A program made the translations under genes and the position numbers. DNA of 5,387 nt from an uncultured Litorilinea sp. (GTDB lineage Bacteria > Chloroflexota > Anaerolineae > Caldilineales > Caldilineaceae), in NCBI GenBank assembly GCA_946885925.1, contig CAMPHP010000282.1, positions 1-5,387 of the forward strand. Direction: 5' to 3'. Below the pieces are notes generated by a model, which was given only the letters and a program-made list of their open reading frames with translations, made no database searches and was not told the origin of the DNA. Below are positions 1 to 5,387 of the stretch, piece after piece; the stretch's first letter is position 1; each line of letters starts with the position of its first letter.

Positions 1-13
1 TGGCATGTCTAGC

Positions 14-1432
14 TTACTGAACGCCAGGTGCACCGAACTCCTGGAAGATCTGGATCGAACGTTCGGCGGCTTGCTGGACTGCTTCTTCCGCTGTCGCAGT
101 GCCTGTGAGGACCGCAGCGACCATGTCGGTGTGAACATTGGACGTGCCGACTGCACCCATCTGCGCTGTGCTTGGACCGGGATAGGCCAATCCGTTCCAG
201 CCCACTGGGTCCAATGCCGCGGCTTTCTGCGCCATGGATTGCTCGACGCTTGTGATCTCCTCCCACTCCCACATGCTTTCATAGGCAGGTACGGCATAGG
301 CGGTTGCTACGGTGTAGACCTGCTTGAGAATTTCCTCGCTAAAGAAGTGCTGGAGCAATTCGTCGGCAGCTGCCGGATTTTTGCCTTCGCGGATCTTCAA
401 CCAGTTCATGCCACCTAAGCCATTAAATGTCTCCAGGACCGGACCGCCCTTGGGTGAGTCGTAGAGTGTGGTCTCCGCAACCGGGTTGCCATCCACCACA
501 GCCTTTGCATAAACAGTACCTGCGTTCTGGGTATAGGCAACCTTGCCACCCAGGTAGGCTTCATTGTTGCTGGGATCGGTCCAACTCAACACACCTGGCG
601 GCAGCATGCGTTCCCATTGTGGATTGGTGTAGGTATCCACCAACCATTCCACCGCCTGGACGGCTTCCGGGCTGTCGATGGTAACGTATTGGCCAGTTTC
701 GTCTACCCAATTTGCACCCCATGCATTTAAGACCCGGTTGATCAGATAGCCGCCATCACCACCACGGTTGACGGTCATGCCCCACCCCCAAATTTCCGCG
801 GCGGGATCCGAAACTTCGAGACAAGCTTCACGCAACTCATCGTAGGTGGCGAGTGCAGCGACGTCGATGCCTGCTGCCTCAAAGAGATCCCGGCGTGCCC
901 AGCCACCGTCACTGCGCACATGGAAGGGAACCCCATAGAAGTCACCGTCGGTTTCGGTATCCTTGCGCATACGGGGCGTAACCTCGCCATATGTGGCAAT
1001 AAGCTCATTCACGATGTCGGTGACGGGAACAACCGTGTTCAACTGTTTCATTTGGAAGACACTAACCGTGTGCATCCACAAGTCTGGGGCATCACCCGAT
1101 TGGACAGCCGCGGCAATCTTCTGAATGTCGGCACTACCGCCCAGGAAGCCAGCCGTATCAGCGACTTCCAATGCCCAGCCCTTTTCGGTGGCGTAGTCAA
1201 CAATGGTCTTGCGGACCAAGTCGTTGTAGTCCGGGTGAAAGTCATTGGAGTGGAGTACCCATAGCGGGCTATCTGCACTAACTACGGCTTCGCCACCTGT
1301 GGCAGCCGCAGTATCATCTGTGGCTGGCGCGGAAGGGGCAGCCGCGGGGACACAAGCCGCCAGCGCCAGCGCGCTGACCGCAGATCCGGAGATCTGTAAA
1401 AACTTACGGCGAGAGAGGGAACTTAGGGTCAT
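14..1432 (-). CDS. ABC transporter extracellular solute-binding protein, family 1 (Tat-exported lipoprotein)
   Basis: A 472-residue substrate-binding lipoprotein that should capture a solute, probably a sugar or oligosaccharide, outside the membrane and pass it to an ABC permease. The N-terminus has a twin-arginine motif, SRRKFLQ (Arg8-Arg9), then a short hydrophobic stretch and a lipobox, LAAC, with the lipidated Cys at residue 27. An Ala/Pro/Thr-rich linker follows to about residue 55. The mature part has the layout of the SBP_bac_1 family: a SGDAPDLWMH segment near residue 112, FYGVPFHVRSDGGWARRDLF near 165-184, and a C-terminal stretch rich in aromatic residues. Length is normal for the family. 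An in-frame ATG at 1450 also exists, but the Shine-Dalgarno sequence lies inside that extension and the Tat signal begins properly from 1432. The stop is TAA at 14-16. Permease genes are not visible; they may lie beyond the left edge. The substrate cannot be read from the sequence. Confidence 0.93.
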   Translation of the reverse strand: MTLSSLSRRKFLQISGSAVSALALAACVPAAAPSAPATDDTAAATGGEAVVSADSPLWVLHSNDFHPDYNDLVRKTIVDYATEKGWALEVADTAGFLGGSADIQKIAAAVQSGDAPDLWMHTVSVFQMKQLNTVVPVTDIVNELIATYGEVTPRMRKDTETDGDFYGVPFHVRSDGGWARRDLFEAAGIDVAALATYDELREACLEVSDPAAEIWGWGMTVNRGGDGGYLINRVLNAWGANWVDETGQYVTIDSPEAVQAVEWLVDTYTNPQWERMLPPGVLSWTDPSNNEAYLGGKVAYTQNAGTVYAKAVVDGNPVAETTLYDSPKGGPVLETFNGLGGMNWLKIREGKNPAAADELLQHFFSEEILKQVYTVATAYAVPAYESMWEWEEITSVEQSMAQKAAALDPVGWNGLAYPGPSTAQMGAVGTSNVHTDMVAAVLTGTATAEEAVQQAAERSIQIFQEFGAPGVQ

Positions 1433-1438
1433 GGTTTT

Positions 1439-1445
1439 CTCCTTT
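1439..1445 (-). promoter_or_regulatory. Ribosome binding site of the solute-binding protein gene
   Basis: AAAGGAG on the minus strand sits six bases before the ATG at 1432. It falls inside the coding extension that would result from the upstream ATG at 1450, so it favours the 1432 start. Confidence 0.8.
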
Positions 1446-1600
1446 GGCATTCACCTGCGGTTAGCAATATGTACTTGTTGGCACTCGCTTACTAGGGAAC
1501 TGAAAGTTCGCAAAACACCCTGAACTGGTTGCGTTGGGCTAGGATGGGGAGAGCCGAACACGACCGTAGACCAGAGGGAAAGTAGCTGGTAACCTCATAC

Positions 1601-1612
1601 GCAAACGTTTGT
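1601..1612. promoter_or_regulatory. Candidate LacI-family repressor operator
   Basis: GCAAACGTTTGT contains the 10-bp perfect palindrome CAAACGTTTG with a central CpG. This is the form of operator bound by LacI/PurR/CcpA-type regulators, which commonly control sugar ABC importers. It lies about 170 bases upstream of the ATG of the solute-binding protein gene and in no other gene's leader, so local control of that gene is the natural reading. No LacI-type regulator is encoded in the window. The distance implies a long 5' leader, and no convincing core promoter overlaps the site, which limits confidence. Confidence 0.5.
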
Positions 1613-1823
1613 ACAACACTGATCTCAAACTACAGCGTCGAACGACGATACGTTACTTCAGACGTTTCTTTAGTTATACAAGGCAGTTACAACACGATGG
1701 ACGGCGTGTAGGCGGTTGGGTCGACAGTGCTTAGGAGCGGGAGAAAATCGGGAAGCTTTTGCCTACGCTGTGAGAATAGCAAAAATCTGGTTGCTCGTCA
1801 AACGAGAGATTCTACTCTTGCTG

Positions 1824-1855
1824 GGGCATCTCAAGAATGAGGATCTGAGATGCCC
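1824..1855 (-). terminator. Perfect 10-bp hairpin downstream of the protease gene
   Basis: GGGCATCTCA at 1824-1833 and TGAGATGCCC at 1846-1855 are perfect inverted repeats with a 12-base loop. The hairpin begins 54 bases past the protease stop codon, so it probably marks the 3' end of that transcript. There is no T-run after it on either strand, so it is not a textbook intrinsic terminator; it may act in RNA stabilisation or as a U-less terminator. Confidence 0.45.
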
Positions 1856-1909
1856 TGGTGAGCCTAATAAGATTGCCTATAACGAGGATGGCTGTACATA
1901 AGCTGTCCC

Positions 1910-3682
1910 TTATTCTGGCAATAAACCCAGCGCCATTTTCACGGCCGCTGCTGCGTCCACTCTGCCATGACCAAACCAGGGACTCCATGTACCATCAGGA
2001 GAATCAATATCCTGGAAATCACCTTGGTTGAAGGGTGCTACAGGTGACACATCCCATGTCGGATTTGGATCGTAATCTTCCGGTGCTGTGCGTGGATAGC
2101 CAGTAAAGTTTAGATCCTTTGATGCTGTCTGCTTTAGGATCGATATCACTTCCAGTGCTTTGAGATTTGGATTGGCTGAAATCACGAGCGCAGCAATACC
2201 TGCCACTAAAGGAGTCGCACTGGATGTGCCCCCAAATTGATACTCTAGAGTGGTGTGATTATCGCCAGAGATTGTCATTATTGGAAGCCCAACTGCTTTG
2301 CCCCGAGCGTACATATGGTCATTGTGACTCGGTGCACAGATCATGATGCCTGGACCGTAATTTGAATAGTGGCTCCGCTGTGCTGTGCTTCCCAGTGCTG
2401 CCACATGCATCACTCCCGGAATATTTACAAGTTCATTTATGAAACGCGATGCGTATTGAACACCGATCCACTCATAGCGTTGAAACTGCCATTGTAGGTG
2501 CTCGTCAAGTTCCCATCGTCCATCCCATCCACCTGTGTAGGGAATAGGAACGCTGGAATCCAAGTGAATCGGGCAGTTCTCATTACCCGCCGCCCAAAGG
2601 AATACAATGCCTTTCCCCCTGCGACCACCAGAGATGGCTAGTTCCCGAATCTTCTCCTGAACTATGGTGGCGAAGGGCATGACAGGCACTAGTCCCCATG
2701 AATTTGACAGCACATCTACCTTATCACTGATATATTGCAAGACATAGTAAAGGTCTAGGTCGTCAAAGTCGAAATTCCATGCGTTAGCCTGGAAACGGAC
2801 CGGCAAAAGCCGGCAACCAGGAGCTGCACCTACTGTTGACTCCGAGTTCACAGCAGCGGCGGCAACCCCGGCACAAGCTGTCCCGTGGTTAAACCCCAGT
2901 GCATACATCTGGTTTGGATCTGCATCAATATTGTCGGATGTGATAAAGCTTTTGTCACTTGAAAAATAGGCCCACCCGGCAAATTTGCTGGGGTCGCCAA
3001 AGTCCACATGATTTAGCTGGCAACCATCATCCGTAATTCCAATCACTACATCTTCACTGCCAAAGCCTTGCAGAAGTTCCCATGCCTTCTCACAATTGGT
3101 CGAAGCACGGACATCAAAGGCGGGATGCTGCGAATGTCTGTGCAAGTGCCATTGGTCAATATACCTTGGATCTACTGGTAGTTGAAGTCCGGCCCTTGCG
3201 GCACGATGCATTAGCACATTTTCAGCATCCGCTACCAATTCTTCATCTTCCACCAAGTTGCGCACCAGCGTCGTCATGTCACTTTCAACGCCATCAGGTG
3301 CACGGACAACCCACGTTTGTAGTGAGATTTGTTCCTCCCGCAAGAGTTCATAGCGCGCCAGCAATTCGTCAATTTGCTGTGTGCTCACGCTCTCGTGAAA
3401 TGTTACAAAAATACGTTGCGTGGGAATGAATTGTTGGTGAGAACTGGCGAATTCATAGACATGATGACTCGGCGCAATGGAACGGGCACGGCTCATTTCT
3501 TGCGCTAGGTCATCTGGAAGAACGCGCACTTGAGACATTGCGGCTGAAAACGGAGTGACTTCTCTAAAGTTGTGTCCGCTCACAACCTGTGCTGGCGCAG
3601 ACACATTAAACGTATCGTCTAGTCTGCGTAACTCGACTCGCTTGCCATTGCGATAGGTATACGTCTCAACTGGATTGTCCAC
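1910..3682 (-). CDS. S8 family serine peptidase, kexin/furin-like subtilase without signal peptide
   Basis: A complete 590-residue subtilisin-fold serine protease. The catalytic domain begins near residue 195. Asp218 is in GITDDG, His266 in NHGTACAG, the oxyanion Asn367 in AAGN and Ser487 in GGTSSATPLVAG, so the triad is intact. The DDG, HGTxCAG and SNSWG motifs and the GTSxAxPLxAG-ANPNL tract resemble the S8B kexin/convertase branch, but the C-terminal P-domain is absent. Residues about 88-165 look like a fervidolysin/I9-type propeptide, ending in DPRYIDQWHL, the usual junction before the mature domain. Residues 1-85 are unassigned. No signal peptide or membrane segment is seen, suggesting cytoplasmic action or unusual export. 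The start is GTG at 3682, supported by a ribosome binding site; the stop is TAA at 1910-1912. An aromatic-rich insert lies at about 380-412. G+C is visibly lower than in both neighbours. The substrate is unknown. Confidence 0.93.
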   Translation of the reverse strand: MDNPVETYTYRNGKRVELRRLDDTFNVSAPAQVVSGHNFREVTPFSAAMSQVRVLPDDLAQEMSRARSIAPSHHVYEFASSHQQFIPTQRIFVTFHESVSTQQIDELLARYELLREEQISLQTWVVRAPDGVESDMTTLVRNLVEDEELVADAENVLMHRAARAGLQLPVDPRYIDQWHLHRHSQHPAFDVRASTNCEKAWELLQGFGSEDVVIGITDDGCQLNHVDFGDPSKFAGWAYFSSDKSFITSDNIDADPNQMYALGFNHGTACAGVAAAAVNSESTVGAAPGCRLLPVRFQANAWNFDFDDLDLYYVLQYISDKVDVLSNSWGLVPVMPFATIVQEKIRELAISGGRRGKGIVFLWAAGNENCPIHLDSSVPIPYTGGWDGRWELDEHLQWQFQRYEWIGVQYASRFINELVNIPGVMHVAALGSTAQRSHYSNYGPGIMICAPSHNDHMYARGKAVGLPIMTISGDNHTTLEYQFGGTSSATPLVAGIAALVISANPNLKALEVISILKQTASKDLNFTGYPRTAPEDYDPNPTWDVSPVAPFNQGDFQDIDSPDGTWSPWFGHGRVDAAAAVKMALGLLPE

Positions 3683-3688
3683 GTTTTG

Positions 3689-3694
3689 CTCCTT
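3689..3694 (-). promoter_or_regulatory. Ribosome binding site supporting the GTG start of the protease
   Basis: AAGGAG on the minus strand lies six bases before the GTG at 3682. With no better in-frame ATG nearby, it fixes the non-ATG start. Confidence 0.8.
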
Positions 3695-3731
3695 AGTTTA
3701 TTCGTCCTGGTAGAGGTCATTGATGGTCTTG

Positions 3732-3760
3732 AATATAGAGAGCGATGATCAAACTATCCA
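3732..3760 (-). promoter_or_regulatory. Candidate sigma-70 promoter of the protease gene
   Basis: On the minus strand, TGGATA at 3755-3760 (4 of 6 to TTGACA) is followed after exactly 17 bases by TATATT at 3732-3737 (5 of 6 to TATAAT). Transcription would begin near 3725, giving a leader of roughly 40 bases before the GTG. The pair lies downstream of the terminator at 3785-3821, so it would isolate the protease from upstream transcription. The -35 match is modest. Confidence 0.4.
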
Positions 3761-3784
3761 CCTACTAAGATTCAGTGCCAGGGC

Positions 3785-3821
3785 AAAACAAAAACCTGCA
3801 CAAGCGTTCGCTGTGGCAGGT
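3785..3821 (-). terminator. Intrinsic (Rho-independent) terminator, minus strand
   Basis: Read on the minus strand, an imperfect dyad (3794-3821) has outer arms ACCTGC and GCAGGT, inner pairing ACA/TGT and GCG/CGC with single-base bulges, and a tight loop. It is followed directly by TTTTTGTTTT (3794 down to 3785). Stem plus T-tract is the standard form. It lies about 400 bases past the threonine synthase stop and just upstream of the protease promoter candidate. It therefore ends either read-through from threonine synthase, a small RNA, or a prematurely terminated protease leader. Confidence 0.7.
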
Positions 3822-3913
3822 CATCATGTGGGGTGTAGTGTCATAGGCATCATCCGGGGGTAATGTGCTGATTAGATTATGGCAAGCTCTTTACGTTTAA
3901 GGCGGGTGGCAAA

Positions 3914-3942
3914 ACTATAACAGAGAGGACAATTCCACGCAA
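3914..3942 (-). promoter_or_regulatory. Weak promoter-like pair upstream of the terminator
   Basis: On the minus strand, TTGCGT (3937-3942, 3 of 6 to consensus) and TATAGT (3914-3919, 5 of 6) are separated by 17 bases. Initiation near 3907 would give a transcript of about 120 bases ending at the terminator at 3785-3821. The -35 match is poor and the pair could arise by chance. Confidence 0.25.
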
Positions 3943-4047
3943 CCACTAATTCTACATCCGGTGTATGTCGGAAACTTGGCGCGTATTTGATAAGAGGGAT
4001 GGAATTCAACGTCATTTCGATGCAGGAGGATGAATCACTCTATGGTT

Positions 4048-4121
4048 GCCCGGAGCAGGGAGGCCCTGCGGGGTGACAGATAGCCGCTGGTTCGTAAGGC
4101 GCAAGACGCCGGTCCAAGCTA
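4048..4121. other. GC-rich stretch with consecutive potential stem-loops
   Basis: GCAGGG-AGG-CCCTGC at 4055-4069 is a perfect 6-bp stem with a 3-base loop, possibly extended by CCC/GGG outside a bulge. A second element has outer arms TAGC (4081-4084) and GCTA (4118-4121) enclosing GGCG-CAAGA-CGCC (4098-4110). I match it to no known RNA family (not tRNA, tmRNA, SRP or RNase P by their conserved cores). It could be a dispersed intergenic repeat or simply GC-rich spacer. Confidence 0.3.
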
Positions 4122-4132
4122 TTTCCTGAAAT

Positions 4133-4168
4133 TTGGGACACACCCCTCTACAACAGGGTGTGTCCCAA
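4133..4168 (-). terminator. Perfect 13-bp hairpin downstream of threonine synthase
   Basis: TTGGGACACACCC (4133-4145) and GGGTGTGTCCCAA (4156-4168) are perfect inverted repeats around a 10-base loop. The hairpin begins 52 bases past the threonine synthase stop, so it most likely marks the 3' end of that transcript. Only a short ATTT follows it on the minus strand, so it is not a classical intrinsic terminator. Its length and perfection also fit a small palindromic intergenic repeat. Confidence 0.5.
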
Positions 4169-4220
4169 GAATCTGGCGAGTGTTTGCGATGATCCTCATC
4201 GCACTGGATGGCTAGGAGAT

Positions 4221-5387
4221 TCACCGGGCGACCGGGGTCGCGGTCTGTGCCCATAGGTGGGCGTATTTTAACCCGCTGCCTGTATTGAACAAGACTACCT
4301 TCTCATCGGGTTTGATCCAGCCTTGCTCAAGTAGGTGAACTTGTGCGGCAAGGCAGGCTGCACCTTCGGGCGCGGGGAAGATTCCTGTGTGCTTTCCCAT
4401 GACCTGGGCATAATCGAGCATCTCTTGGTCGGTTACTGCCAAGGCTGTGCCGCTACTCTCGCGCAGCGCGGCGAGGATGAGGAAGTCGCCCACCGCGGCA
4501 GGAACGCGCAGCCCATCGGCGACGGTCTTCGCCCCTTGCCAGGGTTCGGCAAATTCTTCCTCCTGAATAAAGGCGCGCACCATCGGCGCACAGCCACTGC
4601 TTTGGACAGTGACCATACGCGGACGCTCGGAGCCGATTAGCCCCAATTCCTCCATCTCGGCAAAGGCTTTCCACATGCCGACGAGTCCTGTACCACCCCC
4701 TGTGGGATAGATGATCACATCGGGCAGCGTCCAACCCATCTGCTCGGCGAGTTCATAGCCCATCGTCTTTTTGCCTTCGATGCGATAGGGTTCGCGTAGG
4801 GTGCTGACATCAAACCAGCCATATTGGGCTACGCCTTCGCGCACCTTGACGCCGCAATCGGTGATCAAGCCATTGACCAGCGTGACGCTGGCCCCCAACT
4901 GTTCACACTCGGTGCGGAAGAGCATGGGGACATCGGCGGGCATAAAGACATGGGCTGGCAGACCTGCCGCTGCTGCATAGGCACTCATCGCACCTGCGGC
5001 ATTGCCCGCGCTGGGAACCGCTACTTCTTTGGCTCCCAACTCATAGGCGCGGCTGACAGCGACACTCAAGCCTCGGGCCTTGAAACTGCCCGTGGGGTTG
5101 AGCGATTCGTCTTTGATGTAGGTTTGGACACAGCCAATGCTGTTGCCTAGCCGCTCGGCGTGCAGCAGCGGTGTAAAGCCTTCACCCAGGTTGAGCACTG
5201 CCTCACTGCGTTGAACTGGCAGCACTTCGGCATAGCGCCAGAGTGTTTGCGGACGCTGGCGCAGTGCCTCCGGCGTCAGCGTTCGCGCAGCCGCGGCCAG
5301 GTCATAACGGGCCAGGAGCGGTTTACTGCACGCCGGGCAGAGGTTGATCAACTGGTCGGCGTGATAGGTTGTGCCACAGTGTCCACA
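4221..5387 (-). CDS. thrC: Threonine synthase, PLP-dependent, 5' end truncated by window edge
   Basis: Converts O-phospho-L-homoserine and water to L-threonine and phosphate, the last step of threonine biosynthesis in the cytoplasm. The visible part is 388 residues. It opens with a zinc ribbon, CGHC then CPAC, followed by the fold-type II PLP enzyme domain. The Schiff-base lysine is in NPTGSFKARG (visible residue 103). The SAGNAAGA cofactor loop is near 126-133, the phosphate-binding PTGGGTGLVG at 228-237, and NTGSGLKY at 368-375. EGKKTMGYEL and the C-terminal GSGLKY are typical of bacterial threonine synthases of this class. The frame stays open to base 5387, and the zinc-ribbon Cys pair lies before the TTG at 5349-5351, so that TTG is an internal Leu codon and the true start is beyond the edge. 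The stop is TGA at 4221-4223. Other fold-type II enzymes such as cysteate synthase are less likely. No partner pathway gene is in view. Confidence 0.92.
   Translation of the reverse strand, partial: CGHCGTTYHADQLINLCPACSKPLLARYDLAAAARTLTPEALRQRPQTLWRYAEVLPVQRSEAVLNLGEGFTPLLHAERLGNSIGCVQTYIKDESLNPTGSFKARGLSVAVSRAYELGAKEVAVPSAGNAAGAMSAYAAAAGLPAHVFMPADVPMLFRTECEQLGASVTLVNGLITDCGVKVREGVAQYGWFDVSTLREPYRIEGKKTMGYELAEQMGWTLPDVIIYPTGGGTGLVGMWKAFAEMEELGLIGSERPRMVTVQSSGCAPMVRAFIQEEEFAEPWQGAKTVADGLRVPAAVGDFLILAALRESSGTALAVTDQEMLDYAQVMGKHTGIFPAPEGAACLAAQVHLLEQGWIKPDEKVVLFNTGSGLKYAHLWAQTATPVAR

Larger units (their letters stand above)
1433..1909. other. Non-coding gap between solute-binding protein and protease genes
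   Basis: This 477-base gap is the upstream region of the solute-binding protein gene and the downstream region of the protease gene. It holds the Shine-Dalgarno sequence, a LacI-type dyad near 1601-1612 and a strong hairpin at 1824-1855. Smaller inverted repeats are CGTCG-AA-CGACG at 1636-1647, GAACT-GAA-AGTTC at 1497-1509 and CTCGT-CAA-ACGAG at 1794-1806. I looked on the minus strand for a sigma-70 promoter for the binding-protein gene and found only poor matches: a TATAAC at 1673-1678 without a usable -35. No small gene with a credible ribosome binding site is visible. Confidence 0.6.
3683..4220. other. Non-coding gap between protease and threonine synthase genes
   Basis: This 538-base gap has no credible protein gene. 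From the protease outward it holds the ribosome binding site, a promoter candidate, an intrinsic terminator, a second promoter-like pair, a GC-rich foldable stretch at 4048-4121 and a 13-bp hairpin at 4133-4168. The 4012-4254 stretch is open on the minus strand but runs into the threonine synthase gene and lacks a credible start. Between about 3943 and 4040 I see nothing recognisable. Confidence 0.6.

Noticed and set aside
920..1264. Plus-strand open frames opposite the binding-protein gene, and similar ones opposite the protease and threonine synthase
   Set aside because: They lie antisense to well-supported genes, have no family resemblance, and reflect the codon bias of the true frame.
1433..1450. 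Upstream ATG at 1450 as start of the solute-binding protein
   Set aside because: The AAAGGAG ribosome binding site lies within this extension, and the Tat signal is complete from the ATG at 1432.
1636..1647. CGTCG-AA-CGACG inverted repeat as a second operator
   Set aside because: A 5-bp dyad of this kind is expected by chance, and it does not match the LacI-type site nearby.
1673..1701. TATAAC at 1673-1678 as the promoter of the binding-protein gene
   Set aside because: The sequence 17 bases upstream matches the -35 consensus at only two of six positions, and the site would start about 65 bases before the LacI-type dyad.
1716..1901. 61-codon plus-strand open frame starting with TTG
   Set aside because: It has no ribosome binding site, spans the hairpin at 1824-1855 and its translation resembles no known family; probably chance.
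4048..4121. A tRNA, tmRNA, SRP or RNase P RNA in the GC-rich stretch
   Set aside because: None of the conserved cores of those RNAs can be found on either strand; only simple stem-loops are present.
4012..4254. 80-codon minus-strand frame containing GVLRLTNQRLSV, which resembles the LTNxRL motif of bacterial PH-like domains
   Set aside because: The motif alone is too short. The frame overlaps the threonine synthase end, crosses the 13-bp hairpin and has no credible start, so I treat the likeness as coincidence.

Overview
The window carries three protein-coding genes, all on the minus strand. They are separated by two long non-coding gaps of 477 and 538 bases, so they look like independent transcription units rather than one operon. 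The organism is most likely a bacterium of the Chloroflexota (Caldilinea- or Anaerolineae-like). That is an inference from three things: the style of the Tat-targeted lipoprotein solute-binding protein with its Ala/Pro/Thr-rich linker after the lipid Cys, the zinc-ribbon threonine synthase, and the kexin-like S8 protease without a secretion signal. No marker gene settles the phylum.

Region by region, from low to high coordinates: (1) 14-1432, a complete family-1 extracellular solute-binding lipoprotein of an ABC importer. Its start is set by a clear Shine-Dalgarno sequence. The permease genes that normally accompany such a gene are not in the window, and the left edge lies only 13 bases past its stop. 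(2) 1433-1909, its upstream region, with a CAAACGTTTG dyad typical of LacI-family operators and, near the far end, a strong hairpin just past the protease gene. (3) 1910-3682, a complete 590-residue S8 serine peptidase with an intact Asp/His/Ser triad and oxyanion Asn. It has a propeptide-like N-terminal region, no signal peptide and no P-domain. (4) 3683-4220, non-coding: a probable protease promoter, an intrinsic terminator on the minus strand upstream of that promoter, a second promoter-like pair further upstream, a GC-rich foldable stretch, and a 13-bp perfect hairpin past the threonine synthase stop. (5) 4221-5387, threonine synthase, whose 5' end runs off the right edge.

The genes do not obviously work together: sugar-type import, intracellular or unclassically exported proteolysis, and threonine biosynthesis. 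The least ordinary parts are the protease, with its kexin-like core, missing acidic specificity loop, aromatic-rich insert and lower G+C than its neighbours, and the terminator-containing region in front of it, which could be an attenuated leader or a small-RNA unit. I found no CRISPR array, transposase, tRNA, rRNA or clear multi-gene defence system.
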